Assembly: GCA_020073165.1 (NCBI GenBank)
Contig: JAIQFP010000007.1
Coordinates: forward strand, 147,205-211,204
Reading direction: 5' to 3'
DNA length: 64,000 nt
Origin: Terriglobia bacterium
Lineage (GTDB): Bacteria > Acidobacteriota > Terriglobia > Terriglobales > Acidobacteriaceae
Position numbers and translations under genes: made by a program. Below the pieces are notes generated by a model. That model saw only the letters and a list, made by a program, of their open reading frames with translations. It searched no databases and was not told where the DNA came from. Each line of letters opens with the position of its first letter. Within the stretch, counting starts at the first letter, position 1. Of the stretch, positions 17,799 through 25,036 are shown piece after piece.

Positions 17799-18725
17799 AT
17801 GAACGACGCTATCCAATCCGTAGCAGAACTGCCTGCTGGCTTGGAATCCTGCGTGGCCGAGCTTTATGCCAAAAGCGCCGGAGAAAAATACAGCGTCACT
17901 GCATCAGAGTTCTCCGCCATCCTGCTGGAGGTGCGCAAGAAATACCTGGCGCCGGATGCCAGCACCGACGCCATCCGCGAACTCTATCTCAGCTTGCGCG
18001 TAGAAGACCTGGCGCTGGCGCGTGCCTGCGCCGCCGGCAACGAACGCGCCTGGGAAGTTTTCATGGCGCGCTTTCGCGAGAAGCTCTACGACGTCGCCGG
18101 CTACATTGCCAAAGAAAGTTCCGCGGCACGCGAACTCGCCGACTCCCTCTACGCCGATCTTTACGGCACCACCACCCGCGATGGCCAGCGCGTCTGCAAG
18201 CTCTCCTCCTACACCGGCCGCGGCTCCCTCGAAGGCTGGCTGCGCACCGTGATGGCGCAGGAGTACGTCAACCGCTATCGCCGCCAGCGCCGCCTGGTCA
18301 GCCTCGACGAAGAAAATGAAGAAGGAAAGCAATTCGCTGCTCCCGATCCAGCTCCAGTGGCCGCCGTAGACCCAAGAATTGAATCCGCCACCGACGAAGT
18401 TCTGTCCGCCCTTTCGGCCGACGACCGCTTTGTGCTCGCGGCTTACTACCTCGACGAGCGCACCTTGGCCGAGATCGCCCGCATCCTCGGCGTGCACGAG
18501 TCCACCATCAGCCGCAAGCTGGATAAGATGGCTCGATCCTTGCGCAAGCAGATTCTGTCCGCCCTCGGCCGCCGCGGCATGAGCCGCCGCCAGGCCCAGG
18601 AGGCCCTGGAGGTCGACGTGCGTGACCTGCGTGTGAATATTCGCTCCCGCCTGGCGCAAGAACGGGATACCACCGCGTTCCCAGATAGGAAGGCGGAAGC
18701 CCGGGCGGGAGATGGATCGGGATGA
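17799..18725 (+). CDS. ECF-like RNA polymerase sigma factor
   Basis: 308 residues, longer than most ECF sigma factors (~200). The region-2-like part has LARACAAGNERAWEVFMARF and WLRTVMAQEYVNRYRRQRR. The region-4 helix-turn-helix is LAEIARILGVHESTISRKLD near the end. About 75 extra residues precede region 2. The ATG at 17799 is chosen; only a poor ribosome site (GGGAG) lies upstream. A zinc-finger anti-sigma gene follows after 93 nt, so this is a sigma/anti-sigma pair for a cell-envelope or stress response. The signal it answers is unknown. Confidence 0.85.
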   Translation: MNDAIQSVAELPAGLESCVAELYAKSAGEKYSVTASEFSAILLEVRKKYLAPDASTDAIRELYLSLRVEDLALARACAAGNERAWEVFMARFREKLYDVAGYIAKESSAARELADSLYADLYGTTTRDGQRVCKLSSYTGRGSLEGWLRTVMAQEYVNRYRRQRRLVSLDEENEEGKQFAAPDPAPVAAVDPRIESATDEVLSALSADDRFVLAAYYLDERTLAEIARILGVHESTISRKLDKMARSLRKQILSALGRRGMSRRQAQEALEVDVRDLRVNIRSRLAQERDTTAFPDRKAEARAGDGSG

Positions 18726-18727
18726 AC

Positions 18728-18812
18728 CGAGCCCCGAAGGGGCGGAAATATAAAGCCCATGGCGTAAGCCATGGGAATGCGCGGAAAGCGACATAAGCCC
18801 CGAAGGGGCGAA
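18728..18812. repeat. GCCCCGAAGGGGCG repeat element
   Basis: Two copies of GCCCCGAAGGGGCG (itself a hairpin) flank the palindrome CCCATGGCGTAAGCCATGGG. The cluster fills the space between the sigma and anti-sigma genes. This class of repeated hairpin element is familiar from acidobacterial intergenic DNA. Confidence 0.65.
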
Positions 18813-18818
18813 AGAACC

Positions 18819-20093
18819 ATGGAGCAGCTCCCCAAAATCGTGACGCAGCGCCTGCAGGCGATGGCCAAGGCCGGGCCGCATCCCGATCCCAACCTGCTCA
18901 CGGCCCTCGTCGAGAAATCCCTGGCGGAGCGTGAGCGCATCCAGGTGCTGACACATTTGGCGCAATGTGCCGACTGCCGCGACATCGTCGCGGTGTCGCT
19001 GCCCGAGATCGAAATGGCACGTGCAGCCGCACCCGCAAAATCCGGATGGCTCAGCTGGCGGGTGCTGCGCTGGAGCGCGGCAGCGGCATGTGTCGTGGTC
19101 GTGGGTACAGCCGTCTCCCTGTACAGGCGGGCAAACCCTCTTAGCGAAGCGCCACGCAAGTACTCCGTCGTGGCTGAAAAGGAGGCCGCCAGTCCATCTC
19201 CGCAAGGCCTGACGGCGCAACCACCGGAAGCCACCCGCCGTGACGCGGGCACCCGGTCCCCTGCAGAGGATAAGCTGATCGCGAACGCGGCGCCCGCACC
19301 GGCTTCACCAGACCAGCAGGCCGCCGCGGCGAAGGGTGACCTGAGTCCGGCCGGTCGCGCCTTGTCAAAGCAGTTTGGCAGGGAGGGACCCGCGAAATTG
19401 CAAGAGGCAGCGTCGTCTCCTGAACACGCTCGAGCGGACAATCGCCCGCCAATTCCGGCAGCTTCGCAAGTCACCGACGCCGTGGCGTCGGGCACTAGCG
19501 CCGGAGAGTTGGATACCAAAGCAGAGCAACGGAACAAACAGGTGGATGAGTTCTATTTCAAGGACTCTGGTCAGTTGGCCGACAAAGCCACGCCTACTCT
19601 CGCAGAAGGAGTAGCCGGCAAGGCGAAAGACACTGCGCAGCGTGCCAAAGCTCCCGCCGCAGGTATGGTGGGCGGCGCTATGGTGGCCAACGGGAAGCTG
19701 GCACGTTCGGAAGCGGCTGAAAACGAGCTGAAGTCCAGCTACGCCTCGAATCTGGTTCTCCCGCGTTGGACCCTATCTTCCGACGGCTCTCTGCAGCGCT
19801 CGCTCGACGCCGGAAAGACCTGGCAAGCCATCCCCGTCCCCGGTAACGTCACCTTCCGCGCCTTGGCAGCGGTGGGCGTCGAGATCTGGGTCGGAGGCGC
19901 CAAGGGCACGCTTTACCACTCGTCCGACGCCGGTGAACATTGGGTGCAAGTGAAACCAACCGCCGGTGGCAAGCCCCTCACCGCCGACATTATCGGCGTC
20001 GAATTCACCGATGCCCGCCACGGCAAGCTGACCACGGCCGCCAACGAGACCTGGACCACCGCCGACGCCGGTCAAACTTGGGACAGGAAGTAG
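18819..20093 (+). CDS. zinc-finger anti-sigma factor with C-terminal Asp-box domain
   Basis: 424 residues. The N-terminal ~65 residues contain THLAQCADC, the H-x3-C-x2-C motif of the ZAS zinc-binding anti-sigma domain. A transmembrane helix (AAAACVVVVGTAVSLY) follows near residue 95. The rest would be periplasmic: a long Ala/Pro/Lys-rich linker and a C-terminal domain with Asp-box-like units (SLDAGKTWQAIP, SSDAGEHWVQV, TADAGQTWD), similar to YCF48-type propellers. It probably holds the upstream sigma factor at the membrane and senses an envelope signal through the outside domain. Confidence 0.85.
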   Translation: MEQLPKIVTQRLQAMAKAGPHPDPNLLTALVEKSLAERERIQVLTHLAQCADCRDIVAVSLPEIEMARAAAPAKSGWLSWRVLRWSAAAACVVVVGTAVSLYRRANPLSEAPRKYSVVAEKEAASPSPQGLTAQPPEATRRDAGTRSPAEDKLIANAAPAPASPDQQAAAAKGDLSPAGRALSKQFGREGPAKLQEAASSPEHARADNRPPIPAASQVTDAVASGTSAGELDTKAEQRNKQVDEFYFKDSGQLADKATPTLAEGVAGKAKDTAQRAKAPAAGMVGGAMVANGKLARSEAAENELKSSYASNLVLPRWTLSSDGSLQRSLDAGKTWQAIPVPGNVTFRALAAVGVEIWVGGAKGTLYHSSDAGEHWVQVKPTAGGKPLTADIIGVEFTDARHGKLTTAANETWTTADAGQTWDRK

Positions 20094-20160
20094 TCTGGTT
20101 CTCCCCACCGCCGCCGTATCCAGTAAGATTGTCGTCCCGGCAACTCGGAGGATCCGCATC

Positions 20161-21111
20161 TTGGAGCAGTTTCAGAAACAATACGCTCTCGCATTTCTGT
20201 TGACGGTTCTTACTTGCGCTTGTGGGTTCGCCCAAACCTCGACGGGCGAACCGCTGCGTCCTCAATGGTGCCGCGAACTCCCCCGCCCCGAGTACGCCAA
20301 ACTGGAACGCGTCAACATTAACGCCGACTGGTTCGAGGTGTACCGCATCCGCCCCGGTGTCTTCGCCATCTACGAACCGCACCAGTTCGAAGAAGTCATC
20401 TCCTACCTCATCCTCGGCAGCAAACGCGCCTTGCTGTTCGACACCGGCCTGGGCATCGGAAGAATCAGCGACGTCAGCGCCCGCCTGACCAGGCTGCCCA
20501 TCACCGTGCTCAATTCGCACACCCATTTTGACCACACCGGCGGCAACGCCGAATTCTTCGACATCCTCGACGAAGACACGCCCTTTACCCGCACCAACGA
20601 ACAAGGTCAGTCCAATATTTATTCGCGCGACGCTCTCGCCCCCGAACGCATCTGCGGACACCTGCCTCCCGGTGTGCAAGCCAACTCGTACTCCATTCGG
20701 CCGTTTCGCGTCTCGCACCGCGTGCAGGACGGAGAACGCATTCGACTTGGCAATCGCGAACTCGAGATCATCTTCACCCCCGGACACACTCCCGACTCGC
20801 TCTCCCTGCTCGACCGCAAGCACGGACTGCTGTTCACCGGCGACACCTTCTATCCCGGTCCGATCTACCTCTTCACGCCGGAGACGGACTTCGATGCCTA
20901 CACCAAATCCGTCGCCCGCCTGGCCAAGCTTGCTCCCAAATTGAAACTGCTTTTGCCCGCCCACAACGTGCCCGTGGCCACCCCGGAATTCCTCGACCGG
21001 CTCGAAAAAGCCGTCGCCCAGGTGCGCTCGGGGGCGGTAAGACCGATGGTAACCGAGGGCCGCCGCGAATATTCCTTCCAGGGATTTTCTCTTTTGCTGG
21101 CAATCAATTAG
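20161..21111 (+). CDS. secreted metallo-beta-lactamase-fold hydrolase
   Basis: 316 residues; TTG start with GGAGG 9 nt upstream. A signal peptide ends near GFAQ. The zinc motif is SHTHFDHTGG (H120-x-H122-x-D124-H125), followed by PGHT, GDTF and LPAHN ligands. It is complete and thus likely an active hydrolase of the beta-lactamase superfamily. Substrate unknown; quinone-quenching, lactonase and beta-lactamase activities are all possible for this group. Confidence 0.85.
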   Translation: MEQFQKQYALAFLLTVLTCACGFAQTSTGEPLRPQWCRELPRPEYAKLERVNINADWFEVYRIRPGVFAIYEPHQFEEVISYLILGSKRALLFDTGLGIGRISDVSARLTRLPITVLNSHTHFDHTGGNAEFFDILDEDTPFTRTNEQGQSNIYSRDALAPERICGHLPPGVQANSYSIRPFRVSHRVQDGERIRLGNRELEIIFTPGHTPDSLSLLDRKHGLLFTGDTFYPGPIYLFTPETDFDAYTKSVARLAKLAPKLKLLLPAHNVPVATPEFLDRLEKAVAQVRSGAVRPMVTEGRREYSFQGFSLLLAIN

Positions 21112-21531
21112 CCGTAACGTCCCCAACCGATGCGCAGCCCCTAGCCATTACTTCCGGGACCATGGTGCCGATTACTCATGCAAAAGGCAGGAGTTACTGA
21201 AGTGACGTTTACACCCAAATAGGCCCGTCGTACTATCCACTCGTGGTTTGGCAGTTCTGGGGGAGGGCTGCCGAGGCGTCCTGAACTGAAAAGTTTAGGG
21301 CGCTTTTTAATTTTAGGTCGCAGGTGTCAGCTCGCAGCTCTCAGGACTGCATGTGCAGGGCAAGGCCCGACACCCGAGACCTGCCACCCGCATTGCGACC
21401 TCTGCCGCTGCACCGCATCTAATCCGAGTGTTAGGATAGTAGGCTCATCTTCCGGGAAGCACTAATACTGATTTGCCTCCGGGAACGCCGGCAAGCCATG
21501 CGGCGCCGAGCGACTACAACTGGAGAGAACA
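21112..21531. other. 420-bp intergenic region upstream of trxA, with period-7 array
   Basis: Contains a period-7 array at 21315-21349 (AGGTCGC, AGGTGTC, AGCTCGC, AGCTCTC, AGGACTG), followed by a loosely complementary run near 21365-21415. No gene is seen. The promoter of the thioredoxin gene should lie near 21,430-21,510, but I cannot define it. Confidence 0.55.
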
Positions 21532-21864
21532 ATGGCAAGCAACGCGATTCTTGAAGTAACCGACGCCAACTTCGATCAGGATGTTCTGAAGTCGGACCAG
21601 CCGGTGCTGGTGGATTTCTGGGCGACCTGGTGTGGCCCCTGCCGCGCCATCGCCCCCATCGTCGAGCAACTGGCCGCCGAATACCAGGGCAAGGTGAAGG
21701 TCGGCAAAATGGACGTGGACCGCAACGGCGCCACCCCCATGCGCTACGGTGTGCGCGGCATCCCCACCCTGCTCGTGTTCAAGGGCGGCCAGGTGAAGGA
21801 ACAAATCGTAGGCTACGTCCCCAAAGAGCAGATCCAGAAAGCCCTCGACAAGCATTTGGGATAG
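21532..21864 (+). CDS. trxA: thioredoxin
   Basis: 110 residues, cytoplasmic, ATG preceded by GGAGAG. The active site WCGPCR is at 33-38 (C34 and C37) and the cis-proline is in RGIPTLLVF. The length and the sequence [16 protein letters not shown] are those of classical thioredoxin 1. It reduces disulfides in the cytoplasm and could serve ribonucleotide reductase and methionine sulfoxide reductases of this genome. A strong terminator follows. Confidence 0.95.
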   Translation: MASNAILEVTDANFDQDVLKSDQPVLVDFWATWCGPCRAIAPIVEQLAAEYQGKVKVGKMDVDRNGATPMRYGVRGIPTLLVFKGGQVKEQIVGYVPKEQIQKALDKHLG

Positions 21865-21882
21865 TAGTGAGTAGCAAATGAG

Positions 21883-21914
21883 AAACGCCCGGGACCAGCC
21901 CCGGGCGTTTGTGT
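21883..21914 (+). terminator. rho-independent terminator after trxA
   Basis: An 11-bp stem, AAACGCCCGGG (21883-21893) with CCCGGGCGTTT (21900-21910), then TGTG. Its AT-rich base lets it work as a terminator on either strand. Confidence 0.75.
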
Positions 21915-21931
21915 CTGTGGGTTTCGGGGGA

Positions 21932-21953
21932 GGACGGGCGTCCTCGCCCGTCC
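21932..21953. repeat. hairpin element GGACGGGCG-TCCT-CGCCCGTCC
   Basis: A perfect 9-bp stem with a TCCT loop. Related hairpins lie at 31,975-31,997 and 55,050-55,071, always in intergenic DNA. Confidence 0.6.
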
Positions 21954-21963
21954 AGACTCTCAC

Positions 21964-22485
21964 CTACTCAAAACGCTTCCGTCTTTGCAGAGCTGCAACT
22001 TTATCTCCAAGCCACTGTGCGGCATTTCTTCGCGCACCATCCCCTTCGTTCGAGCCTGCACGCGGATGGTAGGGGATATCTAGGGCGATGTAGCGAAACC
22101 TTCCTTTGGTACTCTCTTGAACGACTCGACCCAACCGTTTTGCAACCTTAGCTTTCAGGCTGCGATTGTGGTATTTCCGTGAGCTGTACACCTGCGAGAA
22201 TCCCTGCAGCAGCACGACACCGTGGGGGTAGGCGCCGTCAAGGAAACGATTCCACACCTTGAGAATGTTCGACGCCGGATCTTCGCGTCGAAGTTCCACT
22301 TCGATGAGGACCGGCCGCAGACGGCTCCCTTTCGGAGGTCTGCGCCCGACGTCAACCGCCTCCCTTGAGCCGCCACCGATTCGCAGTTCAGCTTGCCACG
22401 TGTACCCTGGCATCACTTGGTTGAGCTTTTTGCCTTGGTTGAGCTTCTTGCAAAGATCCTGGTTGAAACGCGCTGGTAGGCTCAT
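21964..22485 (-). CDS. unknown protein, possible PD-(D/E)xK-like nuclease
   Basis: 173 residues. The ATG at 22483-22485 has AGGAG upstream; a GTG at 22494 would lie on top of that site and is rejected. The middle reads RPVLIEVELRREDPA, an E-x-E arrangement after a hydrophobic strand that resembles restriction-endonuclease-like cores, followed by Arg/Lys-rich helices. A catalytic lysine is not clear. The gene starts 14 nt after lexA and so should be in the same transcript. That points to DNA-damage control of its expression. The nuclease idea is a guess from pattern only. Confidence 0.55.
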   Translation of the reverse strand: MSLPARFNQDLCKKLNQGKKLNQVMPGYTWQAELRIGGGSREAVDVGRRPPKGSRLRPVLIEVELRREDPASNILKVWNRFLDGAYPHGVVLLQGFSQVYSSRKYHNRSLKAKVAKRLGRVVQESTKGRFRYIALDIPYHPRAGSNEGDGARRNAAQWLGDKVAALQRRKRFE

Positions 22486-22499
22486 CAGACCCACTCCTG

Positions 22500-23120
22500 C
22501 TAATACTTCCTCAGCACCCCAATCACCCGCCCCTGAACCTCCACCGCCGACGCCGGCTTGATGATGGGTTGCATGTTCGCATTCGACGGCTGCAGGCGAA
22601 TGTTGTCGCCGTCGCGATAGAAGCGCTTGAGCGTGGCATCACTTCCCTGCACCAGCGCCACCACAATGTCGCCGTTGTGCGCCGTCCTGCTCTTCTCCAC
22701 CAGCACGTAATCGCCGTCGAGAATGGCTTCGTCCTGCATGGAATCGCCACGCACCTCGAGCACGAACACTTCTTTCGAGCGCACGAAATCCGCCAGCGAA
22801 ATCGTCTCCGGATTCTCCACTGCCTCAATCGGCTGGCCCGCGGCAATGCGTCCCAACAATGGCAAGACCATCCCCGTGTTCACCGACATGGCCTGCTTCA
22901 GGCGTCCTTTGGGGGGCAGCAGGTCAATGGAGCGGCTGCGGTTGTAGTCACGGGTGAGCAGCCCCTTTTTCTCCAGGTTGGAGACGTGTTTGTGCACCGT
23001 GGCCAGCGAACTCAGGCCCAGGCCTTCGGCAATTTCCTCGAAGGATGGGGAATAACCCTTCTCCGCCACGAAGCGCGAAATGAAGTCATACAACTCCCGC
23101 TGACGCCGGGTGATAGCCAT
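22500..23120 (-). CDS. lexA: SOS repressor LexA
   Basis: 206 residues. The N-terminal winged helix-turn-helix starts MAITRRQRELYDFISRFV. The self-cleavage site is A94-G95 in RIAAGQPIE. The catalytic serine is S127 in GDSM and the lysine is K165 in TLKRF. All residues needed for RecA-stimulated autoproteolysis are present. The promoter overlaps the start region: -10 TACAAT lies 6 nt from the ATG and no Shine-Dalgarno sequence is seen. LexA represses DNA repair genes; its own binding site cannot be defined here from sequence alone. Confidence 0.95.
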   Translation of the reverse strand: MAITRRQRELYDFISRFVAEKGYSPSFEEIAEGLGLSSLATVHKHVSNLEKKGLLTRDYNRSRSIDLLPPKGRLKQAMSVNTGMVLPLLGRIAAGQPIEAVENPETISLADFVRSKEVFVLEVRGDSMQDEAILDGDYVLVEKSRTAHNGDIVVALVQGSDATLKRFYRDGDNIRLQPSNANMQPIIKPASAVEVQGRVIGVLRKY

Positions 23121-23126
23121 GGCCCC

Positions 23127-23154
23127 ATTGTAAGCGAATAAAAAGCGAAGTCAA
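23127..23154 (-). promoter_or_regulatory. lexA promoter, leaderless configuration
   Basis: On the minus strand: -35 TTGACT (23149-23154), 16-nt spacer, -10 TACAAT (23127-23132), then GGGGCC and the ATG. The transcript would begin at the start codon. Confidence 0.65.
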
Positions 23155-23450
23155 GCGCCTCGAGCAGTTGCCCGCGGTCCGGCTTGCCCGCGCGGCCCGG
23201 AGGACGTAATCCCGAAGCCCCGCGCTTTCTCCAGCGGGGCGAGGGATCTTGCGTGCGGCGGCAAGACTTTGCGCGCACGAACCGTGAAATGACCAGTCAG
23301 CACCGGTTTTCGCCCGAATCTTTTTACTTAGTCTTAACATTTTCCCTCTTGCGAAAAACTCCAACTCATGTCATCTTCAGACATCTTCTCAAGAAAGGAC
23401 GCCCGTTTATGAAAAGCACAATTCTCCCCGTGCCGCGGACGCAAGGACCG
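23155..23450. other. intergenic region between lexA and the RNA genes
   Basis: An AT-richer stretch (23,318-23,370) stands out from the GC-rich surroundings and could hold the promoter of the downstream RNAs. A 29-codon frame at 23409-23498 starts with MKSTILPVP but overlaps the predicted RNA stem and is not called. Confidence 0.45.
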
Positions 23451-23573
23451 GTAGACGGTCGACTGCGTTTCCGGGCGTCATCCGATCGCGCTAACTAAGC
23501 CTCGGCGCTCCGAAACGCAGATTCAACCACAACTTCGCTGGGTGGCGTAGACCGCAGCTACTTCGACTGCTAC
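23451..23573 (+). ncRNA. candidate structured RNA with a bulged closing stem (possible second Y RNA)
   Basis: The ends pair: GTAG (23451-23454) with CTAC (23570-23573), a bulged A, then CGGTCGA (23456-23462) with TCGACTG (23563-23569), 11 bp in all. Right inside, CTGCGTTTC (23463-23471) pairs perfectly with GAAACGCAG (23512-23520). A long stem with a single bulge is the hallmark of Y RNAs that bind Ro60. It lies directly upstream of the better Y RNA candidate and in the same orientation as the Ro60 gene. The fold was drawn by hand. Confidence 0.4.
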
Positions 23574-23618
23574 TCGACCATGCTGCTGTCGCTTGTTCCC
23601 CCAGCACTAAACATCACA

Positions 23619-23729
23619 GGGTCAGTGGCGATTGGCCACGGATACTTCTTAGGCGAAACAGCCTTCGGGCTGGGAGGTTCGAATCCTCATGGGCGCAAGC
23701 CCTTTCCGTGTCCGCATGTACCCTGACCA
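23619..23729 (+). ncRNA. YrlA-type Y RNA with tRNA-like module
   Basis: The ends form GGTCAG (23620-23625)/CTGACC (23723-23728), a bulged U at 23626, then GG/CC; further in, GGATAC (23640-23645) pairs with GTGTCC (23708-23713). The apical part has three hairpins: CAGCC-TTCG-GGCTG (23659-23672), a T-arm-like GAGG-TTCGAAT-CCTC (23674-23688) and GGGC-GCAA-GCCC (23691-23702). The UUCG and GNRA loops make sense only on the plus strand. A tRNA-like T-loop plus a bulged Ro-binding stem is what is known of bacterial YrlA RNAs, and a Ro60 gene follows 1.3 kb downstream. There is no acceptor stem or anticodon arm for a real tRNA. Confidence 0.7.
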
Positions 23730-23807
23730 GAAAGTTCATTGGAGACACAGGCGCCCGTGGCAACGTGCGCCCACAACCGGGCAGATGCCCTTAGATCGGA
23801 ACCACGT

Positions 23808-24605
23808 ATGGATGTCTTGGAACGCGCATTCATGAAGATGGGCGCGCGGGTTAAGTTCGGCGCAGCGGCGCCGCGCTGGCTCGGAGGCCGGCGTGTGCTT
23901 ACTGATCTTGCGCTGGACGTCCGTCGGGACCAGTGGGGAGAGTACTTTCTCATTTCACGCAATCCCGGCTCCGCGCCCGACTTGGTTGTACTTGACGTTC
24001 AGCCCAAGGATCGCCATCTGGTGCTGATGAGCCGCGCGGGGCAGGAGAAGCATCGCTACCTGCTCGGTCATGACGAGCGCCACTGGTTTGTCGCCGGCAT
24101 TCCCGAATCCACGCCGGTCAGTCGGGTCAGAGATGCCAAGCAAGCCCTGAAGCCCGAAGCGGTGCAGATCAGGGAGCGGGGTCTGCGTTCGAAGGACTGC
24201 GAGCGCCGGAGCAATGCTGCTCGCATTCGCCAAGGCGAGTGGTTCTTCGTCGCTGCTCCGCAAGCGTCTGTGCCGGCGTGGAAGGTCCTGCGCAACGAAC
24301 CGCTGGTTCGTAGCCGGGGAGGGAAACCCCATATGTGCCAGGAACTCTTCCGGTTCGGCGGGGAAACAGTGTACGTCAGTCCAGGCGCTCCGAACGGTTT
24401 AACCGAGGTCGAGTACGCAGCGCTCTCGGACCAAGCGCTGCGGCGCTGGAACTGGCGCGTGATGACGCGCAATCCCACTGTCTACGCGCGGGGAACGGTA
24501 CGCCATCCCGATCACAAGACTGTGGTATTGGATGGGTGGCACGAGGTCCTGAGCAACACCGAACACTTGTCCTACGCCATGCGTGACATCGTGTTCTTGG
24601 ACTAA
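23808..24605 (+). CDS. unknown protein between Y RNA and Ro60
   Basis: 265 residues from the ATG at 23808; an in-frame TTG at 23739 would start just after the Y RNA. No signal peptide or membrane segment. Notable motifs are RQGEWFFVAA (about 175), GGKPHMCQE (about 202) and TVRHPDHKTVVLDGWHEVL (about 235). The last motif I recall from other hypothetical proteins of bacteria and phages, without a function. It is rich in Arg and Trp, consistent with nucleic-acid binding, but that is inference. Its place between a Y RNA and Ro60 suggests a partner of the Ro60 particle. Confidence 0.7.
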   Translation: MDVLERAFMKMGARVKFGAAAPRWLGGRRVLTDLALDVRRDQWGEYFLISRNPGSAPDLVVLDVQPKDRHLVLMSRAGQEKHRYLLGHDERHWFVAGIPESTPVSRVRDAKQALKPEAVQIRERGLRSKDCERRSNAARIRQGEWFFVAAPQASVPAWKVLRNEPLVRSRGGKPHMCQELFRFGGETVYVSPGAPNGLTEVEYAALSDQALRRWNWRVMTRNPTVYARGTVRHPDHKTVVLDGWHEVLSNTEHLSYAMRDIVFLD

Positions 24606-24673
24606 CGATGACTTCACTTGTCCCTGGCTCAGGCCAGCCACTACGGCCACGCGCCGGTTAGAAAGTGCTTGTT

Positions 24674-24910
24674 ATGGATAACAATCAGATAGCCGATGAG
24701 GGTGTACATCGCGACCTCCAATACGGCGCCAACGGCCATACCGCCGTGTTCTGCACCTTCGGCGGCGGGGTGCGTCCCGTCCAGATCGATGTGATGTACT
24801 GCACCGACTACCGTGACCGGAGCACGCCTCTTCGCCTGGTGCGCATTGGTTTCGTAGGGAAACACGCGGCTCTCGAGCCCGTCGCGGAAGTCGCAACCGC
24901 GGAGCGCTGA
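24674..24910 (+). CDS. possible small protein ending at a terminator
   Basis: 78 residues from an ATG at 24674 without a good ribosome site. The segment PVQIDVMYCTDYRDRST then PLRLVRIGFVG looks like normal protein. The stop codon TGA lies in the loop of a strong terminator hairpin, a common arrangement for real genes. No family recognised. The reverse strand has a longer open frame with poor composition, which was not called. Confidence 0.4.
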   Translation: MDNNQIADEGVHRDLQYGANGHTAVFCTFGGGVRPVQIDVMYCTDYRDRSTPLRLVRIGFVGKHAALEPVAEVATAER

Positions 24911-24931
24911 CGTGCTCCGCGAGTTGTTTTT
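24898..24931 (+). terminator. rho-independent terminator
   Basis: An 8-bp stem CGCGGAGC/GCTCCGCG (24898-24905 and 24914-24921) followed by AGTTGTTTTT. It separates the RNA/unknown gene transcripts from the Ro60 gene. Confidence 0.75.
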
Positions 24932-25036
24932 CCTACTTCGCCGGGGGACCGAGCATCGGAACAATACCGTCGTCGCCCGATTCCCCGGCAATATTTTGAA
25001 TGCCAGCAGCTGGTAGCCAGCAGCAAGGAGCAGACT

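Noticed and set aside
23409..23498. 29-codon ORF with an AAGGA sequence upstream
   Set aside because: Its 3' half forms the stem of the RNA candidate, and the protein has no features.
23641..23702. tRNA gene suggested by GGTTCGAATCC
   Set aside because: No matching 5' acceptor strand for the expected 3' end, no anticodon arm, no CCA; the T-arm belongs to a Y RNA-like fold.
23619..23729. tmRNA or c-di-GMP riboswitch at the same place
   Set aside because: No tag reading frame, no GGGGxxx acceptor; the helices do not match the GEMM pattern.
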